NCBI RefSeq assembly: GCF_025154075.1
Contig: NZ_JAOAMU010000003.1
Span: forward strand, 521,713-585,712
Length of the DNA stretch: 64,000 bases
Origin: Chryseobacterium herbae
GTDB lineage: Bacteria; Bacteroidota; Bacteroidia; Flavobacteriales; Weeksellaceae
Direction of reading: 5' to 3'
The notes beneath the pieces were generated by a model that was not told where the DNA came from, made no database searches, and saw only the letters and a list, made by a program, of their open reading frames with translations. This document shows positions 34,528 through 43,165 of this stretch, in pieces. The position numbers and the translations under genes were made by a program. Position 1 is the stretch's first letter; every line of letters starts with the position of its first letter.

Positions 34528-35883
34528 TCATGTAAACAGGATCTGAAAGCTAGTCGTATTTTCCTCCGAAGAGGCCTGAATTCGGGCTTGATGAAGATCG
34601 ATGATCTTTTGAGTAAGATAGAGACCGATTCCGTATCCTTTTTTATTGAAGGAATTTTCGGCTCTGTAGAAAGGTTTGAAAATGTTCTGCTGATCTTTTT
34701 CGGAAATGGAGATTCCGGTATTGATGAATTGGATGGAAAGATGATCGGCGACCAATGCAACATCAATGAGACAGCTGCCATCCGAAGCATATTTACAGGC
34801 GTTATCGATAAGATTGTTGAATGCCACCAGAAGAAGATAAGGATTTCCTCTATGGATTAGTTTCTGCTCATCCATTTCGGGATCAATATTCAGATGGATG
34901 ATATACTGCGGATTTTCTTTTCTGATTTTAGCGTAAGAATCCATCAGGATTTCATCGATTCTGATCTCAGAGAAACTTATTTCCGCAGGATCATAGCTGG
35001 CTTTGGCAAGATCCATTAGACTTCCCGAAAGTTTGCTCATGTTTTTTACATCCGTTAATGCATTCAGAATGATTTTCTGATATTCTTCCTGAGTATAATT
35101 TTTCTGTAAAGCCAGTTCCAGCTCGGCGGTCATAGCAGCAAGCGGTGTATTCAGTTCGTGGGAAATATTGGAAACAAAATGTTTTTGGGTACTGAAAGAA
35201 TGATCCAGTCTTTCCAGCATTTGATTGAAGCTCTTTTCAAGCTCGTGAAATTCTCCTTTCTCTTCAGATTCATCCAATCTCAGTTGTAGTTTTCCGGCAT
35301 TGATCCTTTTGATCTGTTCTACCATTTTTACCGCCGGACTAAGCGCTTTTTTCGAAAGAAAAAGACCCGCCAGATAAATAAGCACGAGAATAATAATGAA
35401 TGAAACAATACTGATCGTCAGCAAATGATTAATCGAATTATAACCATACTGATCATAAGCCGCAGCAGTGATGGCATATTGTTTTCCCTGATGAGAATAA
35501 ACAATTCCTGCCACCTGAAAGTCATCCAGAAAAAAGAAAAGCTGTTTACTTTTGAAAATTTTGGATAGCATCTCAGTATTTTCCTTCACATAATCCACTT
35601 TTGAATCATCATGATACACAAGATTGAACCCGGAATCATAAATAGCCACCTGTACTTCACTTAAAGTCTGCGTATTATTTTTGTACAGCTGATGCATTTC
35701 CTTTTCACTCAAATCACCCTGGAAAAAGAGGTTGGCTTTAGCTACAGCTTCACTTTTGAGTTCTGTATAAAACGAAGTTTCCCTGGCTTCCTTTGACGAA
35801 TAGTAAATGGCAACCCCATAAAAGCTGATGAGCATTGCAGTCACTAATGTAAACAGTAAAGTAAGCCTGGTTCTAACTTTCAT
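34528..35883 (-). CDS. Sensor histidine kinase, CusS-like
   Basis: This 451-aa kinase has a first membrane helix (about 8-28), a periplasmic domain of about 120 residues, a second helix (about 150-172), HAMP, the phospho-accepting His in FVSNISHELNTPL, the N box in NNLIDNACKYA and a G box KGYGIGLYLTQKI. It lies 10 bp after the response regulator. Its position next to the efflux operon suggests metal sensing, but no metal-binding cluster was seen in the sensor domain. Confidence 0.93.
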   Translation of the reverse strand: MKVRTRLTLLFTLVTAMLISFYGVAIYYSSKEARETSFYTELKSEAVAKANLFFQGDLSEKEMHQLYKNNTQTLSEVQVAIYDSGFNLVYHDDSKVDYVKENTEMLSKIFKSKQLFFFLDDFQVAGIVYSHQGKQYAITAAAYDQYGYNSINHLLTISIVSFIIILVLIYLAGLFLSKKALSPAVKMVEQIKRINAGKLQLRLDESEEKGEFHELEKSFNQMLERLDHSFSTQKHFVSNISHELNTPLAAMTAELELALQKNYTQEEYQKIILNALTDVKNMSKLSGSLMDLAKASYDPAEISFSEIRIDEILMDSYAKIRKENPQYIIHLNIDPEMDEQKLIHRGNPYLLLVAFNNLIDNACKYASDGSCLIDVALVADHLSIQFINTGISISEKDQQNIFKPFYRAENSFNKKGYGIGLYLTQKIIDLHQARIQASSEENTTSFQILFT

Positions 35884-35893
35884 TCCGTAATTT

Positions 35894-36598
35894 TTAAGTA
35901 TTGGAACTGTCTTCGTAGCCCTTTTTTAAAATAAATCCCATGCCCGCCTTGGTATGGATGAGTTTGGTTTCAAAGCTGCGGTCTATTTTTTTTCTGATAT
36001 AATTAATGTAAACATCAATGAAATTCGTGCCTGTATCAAAATGAGTATCCCAAACATTTTCTGCAATCTCATGACGGGAAAGCACCCTTTCAGGATTTTC
36101 AAGCAGAAATTTCATCAGATTGAATTCTTTGGGAGTCAGTTTGATCAGGTTTCCGGAACGGGTAACGGTCTTCAGTTTCAGATCCATCTCAATATCTTCA
36201 TACTGCAGCAGGGTTGAGGTTTCCGGACGGTAGGTGGAATATCTTTTAAGCAAAACTTTGACTCTGGCCAAAAGTTCCCGCATTTCAAAAGGTTTGGTCA
36301 GATAATCATCTGCCCCCGAATCAAAACCTTCCAGTTTATCATCTGTAGTTCCCAGCGCGGTTAGCATAATGACAGGAATTTCAGGTTTCAGTATCTTGAT
36401 TTCTTTGCAAAATTCCAGACCGTTTTTCACAGGAAGAATAATATCTGTAATGATGAGGTCAAAGTTCAGCAATCCAGTAAGCTTCAGGGCTGTTTCACCG
36501 TCAGCAGCCGTATTGACTTCCATATCATTTTCCATCAGTCCTCTCGCAATCAGCTGCGAAAGTCTTTTGTCATCTTCAACGAGTAGGATATGAGGCAT
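35894..36598 (-). CDS. OmpR family response regulator, CusR-like
   Basis: This 234-aa regulator has a receiver domain with the acidic pocket (LLVEDDKRL), phospho-acceptor Asp in IITDIILPVKNG, conserved Lys in LTKPFEMRELLARV, and a winged-helix output domain (TPKEFNLMKFLLENPERVLSRHEIAENVWD). It is the first gene of the pair with the kinase. The probable target is the mgtC-RND operon 1.8 kb downstream; this is inference from location. Confidence 0.94.
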   Translation of the reverse strand: MPHILLVEDDKRLSQLIARGLMENDMEVNTAADGETALKLTGLLNFDLIITDIILPVKNGLEFCKEIKILKPEIPVIMLTALGTTDDKLEGFDSGADDYLTKPFEMRELLARVKVLLKRYSTYRPETSTLLQYEDIEMDLKLKTVTRSGNLIKLTPKEFNLMKFLLENPERVLSRHEIAENVWDTHFDTGTNFIDVYINYIRKKIDRSFETKLIHTKAGMGFILKKGYEDSSNT

Positions 36599-36624
36599 AG
36601 AAATCTGGTTTTATTGCTGTCCTG

Positions 36625-36632
36625 CAAAGGTA
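36625..36632 (-). promoter_or_regulatory. -7 box of the two-component system
   Basis: TACCTTTG on the minus strand fits TAnnTTTG, 26 bp upstream of the regulator ATG at 36598. Confidence 0.5.
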
Positions 36633-36670
36633 ATTAAGTATTTTCACATACCTGTTATGAATACAATTTG

Positions 36671-36678
36671 TAAATTTG
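36671..36678 (+). promoter_or_regulatory. -7 box of the NlpC/P60-like lipoprotein gene
   Basis: TAAATTTG fits TAnnTTTG, 21 bp upstream of the ATG at 36700. No standard -33 element was found. Confidence 0.45.
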
Positions 36679-36699
36679 ACCGCTCAATGATAATGTAAT

Positions 36700-37374
36700 A
36701 TGATTAAAGTTAATAAAGATCCGTTGAACAAAACGGTACAGATATTTACCTATGTTCTTTGCTTTGCTGTAACGCTTTTGCTGCAGTATTGTGCGCCACA
36801 TCCCAAAGCCGGACCTTTAAAAAACGGAGACCTGCTTTTTGTGACGGCGAAAGAAACCGGACTTTCAGGAGCAATTAATAATGTCACTCAAAAACAAAAA
36901 GAAGCATCGTTTGATCATATCGGGATTGCAGAAAAAGAAAATAATCATTGGTATGTGCTCCATGCCGCACCAAAAGGAGGTTCCCAAAAACAGGAGCTTG
37001 CTTCTTTTCTTAAAGATCAGTCTGATGACGGACAACAAGTTGTGATTTACCGGTTGAAACCTGAATATCAGAAATCTGTTCCGGCAGCGCTTAAAAAAGC
37101 AGAGACCATGCTGGGAAAACCTTATAACTTCAACTATATTTTAGACGAAAATTCTTACTACTGTTCAGATTATATAGAGAGAGCGTTTCGTGAGAATAAT
37201 ATCTTCAAATTGGAACCCATGACATTTATTGATCCGAAAACAGGAAAGATCAATGCATTCTGGACTGAATTTTATAAAAAGAAAAATTTGGAAGTACCGG
37301 AAGGAAAACCGGGATGCAACCCCAATGGATTGGCAGCTTCTGAAAAACTGGAAAGAGTAGGGAGTTGTAAATAA
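36700..37374 (+). CDS. YiiX/YebB-like NlpC/P60 family cysteine hydrolase, lipoprotein
   Basis: This 224-aa protein has a lipoprotein-type signal (VTLLLQYCAP, Cys near residue 31) and the permuted papain-like domain of the YiiX/YebB group: GDLLFVTAK, His in FDHIGIAEK, a VLHAAPKGG strand, and Cys in NSYYCSDYIERAFREN. It is probably an amidase or peptidase acting on lipids or wall material at the cell envelope; substrate unknown. It is divergent from the two-component system and monocistronic. Confidence 0.85.
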   Translation: MIKVNKDPLNKTVQIFTYVLCFAVTLLLQYCAPHPKAGPLKNGDLLFVTAKETGLSGAINNVTQKQKEASFDHIGIAEKENNHWYVLHAAPKGGSQKQELASFLKDQSDDGQQVVIYRLKPEYQKSVPAALKKAETMLGKPYNFNYILDENSYYCSDYIERAFRENNIFKLEPMTFIDPKTGKINAFWTEFYKKKNLEVPEGKPGCNPNGLAASEKLERVGSCK

Positions 37375-37819
37375 AGTCTCGTAAATAAAAATTTGTTAAA
37401 CGCAAAGAAAAACAAAGAATTGATTTAATTTTCTTTACAGTAAGATAAACAAAGGCGTTTCACTTATTTCCGAAATACTATGATTTCAGCCCTGAAATTT
37501 TGGTTTTACTCTGTTCAAAAGAAAGAATGAGTTGCTTGGTATTGTTTTACTTTCTTAAATGAAATGCCTTTGTTTATCTTTATCAAAATAGCTTCGTTTC
37601 AAAAAAACTTTGTTTATCCTTGCGATGATTAAAATGTTTAAACCAATATCGAAAGTATCAACGCAGAGCCTATTTTTTTGATTTTACGCAGTGGTTTGAT
37701 TGAATGTTTAAAAAAATCTGCACAATCAGTTCAATCAGCGAGAGACAAATAAGCACAAAGATTGTTCAGTATATATTCTCCTTATTTCCCGGATTGAAAA
37801 ATAAATATGTTAAAATTTA
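37375..37819. other. Intergenic region with degenerate dispersed repeats
   Basis: About 445 bp without a gene. It holds the inverted pair at 37442-37580, a related word AAACTTTGTTTATCCTTGCG near 37605, and ATCAACGCAGAG and TCAATCAGCGAGAGAC words at about 37659 and 37731 that resemble repeats near 27835 and 44740. Confidence 0.6.
37442..37580. repeat. Inverted repeat pair, possible miniature element
   Basis: A 21-mer at 37442-37462 (AAGATAAACAAAGGCGTTTC plus A) and its complement at 37560-37580 differ at one base and enclose 97 bp without coding capacity. Similarity extends a few bases outwards. No target-site duplication was established. Confidence 0.65.
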
Positions 37820-37856
37820 AAATTATTAGTCTACTAATTTGGTGGACTAATAATTT
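37820..37856 (+). promoter_or_regulatory. Palindromic operator over the NIL-gene promoter
   Basis: Arms 37820-37834 and 37842-37856 are complementary over 15 bp with one mismatch (AATTATTAGTCTAC / GTGGACTAATAATT), with a 7-nt centre containing the -33 TTG. Such placement fits a repressor site. Confidence 0.6.
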
Positions 37857-37868
37857 TTTATATTTTTG
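37838..37868 (+). promoter_or_regulatory. Promoter of the NIL-domain gene
   Basis: TTTG at 37838-37841 (-33) and TATTTTTG at 37861-37868 (-7), with 19 bp between, fit the Bacteroidota housekeeping promoter. A leader of about 60 nt precedes the start codon. Confidence 0.65.
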
Positions 37869-37930
37869 TCAAAGATTTAACGCAAGAAAGCAACCATGAT
37901 CTAGAAAATGTTTAACCAAAAAATTATTTA

Positions 37931-38248
37931 GTGATGATTACACCTAATCCTACGCTGCAGATAATACCCAATACTACCATTGGACTGCCTAAAAAAGAAC
38001 TGATACTGGAAATAGAATTGAATGGCAAAATGAAATTTGAGCATTTGATGAATACCATTTATAATCAGTTTGGGATATGCCACAGGGTGTTGTCTGCGAA
38101 TGTAGAATATGTGAATGGAAACAGTTTTGGTTCGGTACAATTGTATATTAATGTAAGTTCAGAGGACTACCAGAACCTGGAGTTTTATCTGAATAAAAAT
38201 AAACTTTTAAATACCATGGTGGAATACCACTGCCGTAAGTATTTTTAG
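37931..38248 (+). CDS. Stand-alone NIL domain protein
   Basis: This 105-aa protein is little more than a NIL domain (about 22-105): ELILEIELNGKMKFEHLMNTI, then HRVLSANVEYVNGNSFGSVQLYINV, which matches the domain that follows the ATPase in MetN methionine transporters and binds methionine. Here no ATPase is attached. ATG codons at 37931 and 37934 both start the frame. The operator upstream suggests control by sulphur or amino-acid supply, which is inference. Confidence 0.82.
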   Translation: MMITPNPTLQIIPNTTIGLPKKELILEIELNGKMKFEHLMNTIYNQFGICHRVLSANVEYVNGNSFGSVQLYINVSSEDYQNLEFYLNKNKLLNTMVEYHCRKYF

Positions 38249-38418
38249 GGGAGATTCATATAGTTTTAATTACAGAAAGTATCCGGTTTTCCGGGTACTT
38301 TTTTTGTTCCCAACAATAAAATTTATAGAAAATCTACTAAAATATTTTTATCCAACTTTTTAATTTCTGATTCAAATTTAAAAAAACACTACTTTTAAAG
38401 CATACAAAATAAAAAATT

Positions 38419-38970
38419 ATGACCATAGTTATTATTATTGCTTTAATTGTTGTGTTTGCGCTTTACGCAGTATCAATTTACAACCGACTTGTCAAACTGA
38501 GAAATCTCGTTCAGGAAGCGTGGAGCAGCATAGATGTAATGCTTAAAAAACGTCATGACCTTATTCCCAATCTTGTGGAAACGGTGAAAGGCTATGCAAC
38601 CCACGAGCGTGAGACCCTTGACAGTGTGATCAGGGCAAGAACTCAGGCTGTAGGTGCCGATTCTGTTCAGTCTAAAGAAGCTGCAGAGAAAAACCTGAAC
38701 CAAGCGATGATGAATTTATTTGCGGTAGCTGAACAGTATCCTGATCTGAAAGCTAACACGAACTTTCAACAATTGCAGAGCGAACTTACTTCCATAGAAA
38801 ATGATGTGGAGAAATCAAGAAGATATTATAATGGTACGGTCCGTGAGAACAATACACTGGTAGAATCTTTCCCGAGCAATATCATCGCGAATATGTACAA
38901 ATTTGAGAAATCACCGTTCTTCGAACTGGATAATATTGCAGAAAGAGAAGTTCCAACCGTAAAATTCTAG
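38419..38970 (+). CDS. LemA family protein
   Basis: This 183-aa protein has an N-terminal membrane helix (about 3-22) and the LemA coiled-coil body, starting with YNRLVKLRNLVQEAWSSIDV, RHDLIPNLVETVKGYATHE and ending with FPSNIIANMYKFEKSPFFELD. It lies 3 bp before a DUF2207 gene, a pairing common in Bacteroidota. The function of LemA is poorly known; it is a membrane-anchored scaffold-like protein. Confidence 0.93.
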   Translation: MTIVIIIALIVVFALYAVSIYNRLVKLRNLVQEAWSSIDVMLKKRHDLIPNLVETVKGYATHERETLDSVIRARTQAVGADSVQSKEAAEKNLNQAMMNLFAVAEQYPDLKANTNFQQLQSELTSIENDVEKSRRYYNGTVRENNTLVESFPSNIIANMYKFEKSPFFELDNIAEREVPTVKF

Positions 38971-38973
38971 GAA

Positions 38974-40899
38974 ATGAAAAAGTGGTTACTGCTTTTCTTT
39001 CTTCAGTTTTTTTTCATCGCCTTTGCTCAGAATGAATTGGCCAGGGCAGATCAGCTGTCTATTATCGGGCCGGAAAAAATTATTTCTTTCCACTCGGATA
39101 TTGAGGTAGATAAAAATTCTGGAATTACGGTTACGGAAAACATTAAAGTATACAGCCTCGGAAATAATATTAAAAGAGGAATTTTCCGGGCTCTTCCTTT
39201 ATCCAGAAATCTGAATAATAAAACGCAAAGGGTACGGTACGACATTATTTCTGTAAAAAAAAACGGGATCGATGAAAACTACCATGAAGAGACAGGAGAC
39301 GGCTATTTGAAAATATACGCCGGAAACAAAGATATCATTCTTGATCCCGGAACTTACAACTATGAAATAAAATATAAAACAGAAAACCAGATCGGATTTT
39401 TTCCGAAGTACGATGAATTCTATTGGAATGTCAATGGAACGTATTGGGATTTTGATGTAGATTCTATTTCGGCAAAAGTAACGCTTCCGGAAGGTGCCGG
39501 AATCATCCAAAACTCTTGCTACACCGGGGAGTATGGCAGCAATAGCCAGAACTGTACGGTTAAAGTATTGTCAGATCAATCCATAGAATGGAATGCGTCA
39601 GGCCTTAAAGCGAATGAAGGTCTTACTGTTGCGGTAGGTTTTAAAAAAGGAATTATGGTACCGCCACCACCACCGACTTTCTCTGAAAAGTATGGAATTC
39701 TGATTGGCGCATGTATCATATTCCTGGGACTGCTGCTGTATCTCTATTCAACATGGAGAAAATACGGCGTAGATCCTGAAACCCCAACGGTTTATCCGCA
39801 ATTCAATGTTCCCGAAAATCTTTCACCGGCTTCTCTAGGGTACATCAATTCCGAAAGTTTTAAAAATAAATACCTTACCGCTGGCGTTGTAAATCTTGCC
39901 ATAAAAGGCTATGTAAAGATTATTGAAGGCGAAGATTCCGGTTTGCTGGGATTTTTCAACACCAAAACATTTACACTGCAAAAACTGAAACCTGCGGATG
40001 AATCCCTTTCTAAAGAAGAGATCAATCTGATGAACAGCCTCTTTTCGCAGTATGAAGATTCCATTAAGTTTGACGGAAAATACAATTCAAAAATTGAAAC
40101 AGCAGTCCTCAACTTCAAAGAAACGCTCAAATTTCAGCACGAAGACTTTTTAAATGAAGGAAATAATACCAAAAAATTGGTATTGCCATGGTTGATGATC
40201 ACTCTGGTGTACGGCCTTGGTTTATTGGTAAGCTTTAAAATATTACCGGAGGCTGAAAGAGTGTTTGCCGGAGTCCTTTTGTATATTATTCTTTTTATTG
40301 CATTTCTTTTAATTGCATTTTTAGCCAAGAAATTATCATGGAAGCTCCTGTTTTTGGTTCCTATTCCCCTAAGTATTGCCTTAGGAATTGGAGGGATTAT
40401 TTCTCAGGAAGGGACAGGTGCTGAAAGTATCAATTTTAGTGTCTGCTATATTTTTCTTACCCTTGGGTTTTCCGTGATGGTGCTGTATCAGTACTTAATA
40501 AAACAGCCATCGAAAGAAAAGCTGAGAAAAAAATCTCTGATAGACGGTTTCAAAATGTATATGGGTGCCGCTGAGAACGAGCAGCTGAAATTCCATAATC
40601 CTCCTCAGATGACCCCGCAGGTTTTCGAAACCTTGCTTCCTTTTGCCATGGTGATGGGAGTGGACCAGATCTGGGGGCAGAAATTTGATGACCTGCTGAA
40701 AAGAACATCAGCTGAATATAATAATACGTGGTATTACGGAGGCGTAATGAATCATTATGCTTTCGGGAATACGCTGAACTCAAGTCTTACGCAGTCCATA
40801 CAGTCTGCATCTACCAAACCATCCAGTTCCAGTAGTGGATCCGGTGGCGGTGGATTCTCCGGAGGCGGCGGCGGCGGTGGTGGAGGCGGCGGCTGGTAG
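38974..40899 (+). CDS. DUF2207 domain-containing membrane protein
   Basis: This 641-aa protein has a signal peptide (ending FIAFAQ), the extracytoplasmic DUF2207 domain (about 35-225, with FRALPLSRN and DPGTYNYEIKYKT), a membrane helix (about 238-258), a soluble segment, three further helices between about 410 and 510, and a Ser/Gly-rich tail with eleven Gly in a row before the final Trp. Co-transcribed with lemA (3 bp gap). Function unknown. Confidence 0.9.
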   Translation: MKKWLLLFFLQFFFIAFAQNELARADQLSIIGPEKIISFHSDIEVDKNSGITVTENIKVYSLGNNIKRGIFRALPLSRNLNNKTQRVRYDIISVKKNGIDENYHEETGDGYLKIYAGNKDIILDPGTYNYEIKYKTENQIGFFPKYDEFYWNVNGTYWDFDVDSISAKVTLPEGAGIIQNSCYTGEYGSNSQNCTVKVLSDQSIEWNASGLKANEGLTVAVGFKKGIMVPPPPPTFSEKYGILIGACIIFLGLLLYLYSTWRKYGVDPETPTVYPQFNVPENLSPASLGYINSESFKNKYLTAGVVNLAIKGYVKIIEGEDSGLLGFFNTKTFTLQKLKPADESLSKEEINLMNSLFSQYEDSIKFDGKYNSKIETAVLNFKETLKFQHEDFLNEGNNTKKLVLPWLMITLVYGLGLLVSFKILPEAERVFAGVLLYIILFIAFLLIAFLAKKLSWKLLFLVPIPLSIALGIGGIISQEGTGAESINFSVCYIFLTLGFSVMVLYQYLIKQPSKEKLRKKSLIDGFKMYMGAAENEQLKFHNPPQMTPQVFETLLPFAMVMGVDQIWGQKFDDLLKRTSAEYNNTWYYGGVMNHYAFGNTLNSSLTQSIQSASTKPSSSSSGSGGGGFSGGGGGGGGGGGW

Positions 40900-40919
40900 T
40901 CATCCATTCTGAAAAAACA

Positions 40920-40951
40920 AAAAGCGTTCAAAAATTACTTTGAACGCTTTT
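40920..40951. terminator. Bidirectional terminator between DUF2207 and murA genes
   Basis: A 13-bp stem (AAAAGCGTTCAAA / TTTGAACGCTTTT) with a 6-nt loop and T runs on both strands, between convergent genes. Confidence 0.9.
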
Positions 40952-40971
40952 TTATGGGAATAAATGTATTC

Positions 40972-42279
40972 TTAAATTCTTTCAATATCAGCACCAATCG
41001 CTTTCAGTCTTCCGTCAATATTTTCATACCCTCTGTCGATTTGTTCAATATTGTGGATGATCGATTTTCCTTCCGCAGAAAGAGCTGCGATAAGAAGTGC
41101 ATTTCCTGCTCTGATATCCGGAGAAACCATGGTTGTTCCTCTTAAAGGAGCTTCCTGGTTCAGTCCGATTACTGTTGCTCTGTGCGGATCACATAAAATA
41201 ATCTGTGCTCCCATGTCGATCAGTTTATCTACAAAGAATAATCTGGATTCAAACATTTTCTGGTGAACCAAAAGACTTCCTTTCGCTTGAGTAGCTACTA
41301 CCAGGATAATAGACAATAGATCCGGTGTGAATCCCGGCCAAGGAGCATCTGAAATGGTAAGGATAGATCCGTCGATGAATTTCTGGATCTTATAATTTTC
41401 CTGAGCAGGAATGAAGATATCATCATTACTCTGTTCAAGTTGGATTCCTAATTTTCTGAATGTATTTGGAATAACGCCAAGCTGGCTCCAGTTTACATTT
41501 TTAATGGTGATTTCAGATTTGGTCATGGCGGCAAGACCTATCCATGATCCGATTTCTACCATGTCCGGAAGCATCGTATGTTCCGTACCACGAAGATGTT
41601 CTACCCCTTCAATGGTAACTAAGTTGGAACCGATTCCTGAAATATTCGCCCCCATTCTGTTCAGCATTTTGCATAATTGCTGAAGGTAAGGTTCGCAGGC
41701 AGCGTTATAAATTCTTGTTTTTCCTTTGGCAAGGGCAGCAGCCATTACAATATTCGCTGTTCCCGTTACAGAAGCTTCTTCCAGAAGAATAAATTTTCCT
41801 CTAAGCTCTTTAGCTTTTAATGAATAGAAATATTCCTCTTCATCATAATTGAATTCAGCACCCAGTTCAACAAGTCCCTGGAAATGCGTGTCCAGTCTTC
41901 TTCTTCCGATCTTATCACCACCCGGAGTTGGCATATAAGCCTCACCATAACGGGCAAGCATCGGACCCATCAGCATAATGGAACCTCTCAGTTTAGCACC
42001 GTCTTTTTTAAATTCGTCTGATTTTATATAATCGAAATTGACCTTATCGGCTTTGAATGTGAAATCGCCCTGGCCATTTTTAGTTACTTTTACACCAAAG
42101 TCACCCAAAATTTCAATCAGTCTGTTTACATCATGAATGTCCGGAATATTTTTGATTCTTACCTCTTCATCTGTTAACAGGACAGCACATAAAATTTGTA
42201 AAGCTTCATTTTTAGCCCCTTGTGGAGTGATTTCCCCATGCAGCCTTTTTCCTCCCCTTATCTGAAATGTTCCACTCAT
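40972..42279 (-). CDS. murA: UDP-N-acetylglucosamine 1-carboxyvinyltransferase with Asp in the active-site loop
   Basis: This 435-aa enzyme transfers enolpyruvate from PEP to UDP-GlcNAc, the first committed step of peptidoglycan synthesis. Visible: the N-terminal GAKNEALQ motif (catalytic Lys-Asn), LRGSIMLMGPMLARYGEA, and DIRAGNALLIAALSAEG. The flexible loop reads TPGGDKIGRRRLD; residue 122 is Asp where E. coli MurA has Cys115 (PGGCTIG). This change is known to confer fosfomycin insensitivity in other bacteria. It starts at the stop codon of the DUF4290 gene (TAATG overlap), so the two are coupled. Confidence 0.96.
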   Translation of the reverse strand: MSGTFQIRGGKRLHGEITPQGAKNEALQILCAVLLTDEEVRIKNIPDIHDVNRLIEILGDFGVKVTKNGQGDFTFKADKVNFDYIKSDEFKKDGAKLRGSIMLMGPMLARYGEAYMPTPGGDKIGRRRLDTHFQGLVELGAEFNYDEEEYFYSLKAKELRGKFILLEEASVTGTANIVMAAALAKGKTRIYNAACEPYLQQLCKMLNRMGANISGIGSNLVTIEGVEHLRGTEHTMLPDMVEIGSWIGLAAMTKSEITIKNVNWSQLGVIPNTFRKLGIQLEQSNDDIFIPAQENYKIQKFIDGSILTISDAPWPGFTPDLLSIILVVATQAKGSLLVHQKMFESRLFFVDKLIDMGAQIILCDPHRATVIGLNQEAPLRGTTMVSPDIRAGNALLIAALSAEGKSIIHNIEQIDRGYENIDGRLKAIGADIERI

Positions 42280-42977
42280 TACTTTCTGTTTTTATGGTTG
42301 TTGTTATGCCTTCTCTTATTAGTCTGGTCTTTGTTGTTACTAGTATTGCTGTTGTTTCGTCCGTTGTTATTATTGTTTCGGCTGTTATTGCTGTTGCTGT
42401 TGTTGTTTCGGCTATTGTTGTTACTGGTGTAGTAGATCTTGCTCTTTTCGAGAGATTCTATTCCCGTAAGGTCCAGCCTGTTTTCAGACAGTTCTTTCAG
42501 GTGACGGAAAATCACGTCATCCGTTACATGTTCCTTATTATAGACATTGTAAGACTTCTTCATATTGTTCGCGATCACTTCGATCAGGGCTTCTTTTTCG
42601 TCGCCGGGTTCCAGTTCGATGGCTTTATCAATCAGTTGAAGGATACTTTTTCCGTAAAACTTAAAATCACCCTGAAGTTTAGGGTATTCCATTCTTTTAG
42701 GTTTTTCTGCCAGCTGTTCTCTGGTAGGGAAAGGATATGGGGAGTCTACATCAAGATCATATTCTGCTAAAATGAAAAGATGATCCCAAAGTTTATGTTT
42801 ATAATTTTCTTCGTCACGGAGTTGAGGGTTTCTCTGACCCATAAAATCGATAATGGCCATAGCCATTTCACTCCTTTCCTCTTTGGTAGGGAGCTCTTTG
42901 CAGCGTTCAACCAGCTGCTGTATGATTCTGCCATATTCCGGCATATGAAGCTGAGTTCTTTGGGTGTTATATTCCAT
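42279..42977 (-). CDS. DUF4290 domain-containing protein with Asn-rich tail
   Basis: This 232-aa protein starts MEYNTQRTQLHMPEYGR, the usual DUF4290 start, and is mostly helical to about residue 180. The last ~50 residues are low-complexity Asn/Ser/Arg followed by basic residues (KRRHNNNHKNRK). A longer frame begins at 42986, but a -7 box ends at 42984, so the ATG at 42977 is taken; it would give an almost leaderless mRNA. The stop overlaps the murA start by one base. Function unknown. Confidence 0.85.
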   Translation of the reverse strand: MEYNTQRTQLHMPEYGRIIQQLVERCKELPTKEERSEMAMAIIDFMGQRNPQLRDEENYKHKLWDHLFILAEYDLDVDSPYPFPTREQLAEKPKRMEYPKLQGDFKFYGKSILQLIDKAIELEPGDEKEALIEVIANNMKKSYNVYNKEHVTDDVIFRHLKELSENRLDLTGIESLEKSKIYYTSNNNSRNNNSNSNNSRNNNNNGRNNSNTSNNKDQTNKRRHNNNHKNRK

Positions 42978-42983
42978 AATATG

Positions 42984-42991
42984 CAAATATA
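42984..42991 (-). promoter_or_regulatory. -7 box of the DUF4290-murA operon
   Basis: TATATTTG on the minus strand fits TAnnTTTG and ends 6 bp before the ATG at 42977, predicting a leaderless or nearly leaderless transcript. Confidence 0.5.
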
Positions 42992-43165
42992 TGGATTAAA
43001 AGAAAAATTGTTTTGAAAATATTAAAAGTTTATGATATTTTAATGAAATATTTATGCAGTCTTTTGCGAAGATCTTTTAGTGGGAATGAAAATATTTCAC
43101 GTTTTATAGAATTTGTTTTAATAAAATTGTAATTTAGTTAATAGGTTAATAATTAAAATACTAGA

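Noticed and set aside
42220..42770. Leu/Val-rich plus-strand frames
   Set aside because: They are the antisense reading of the Asn-rich repeat tail of the DUF4290 gene.
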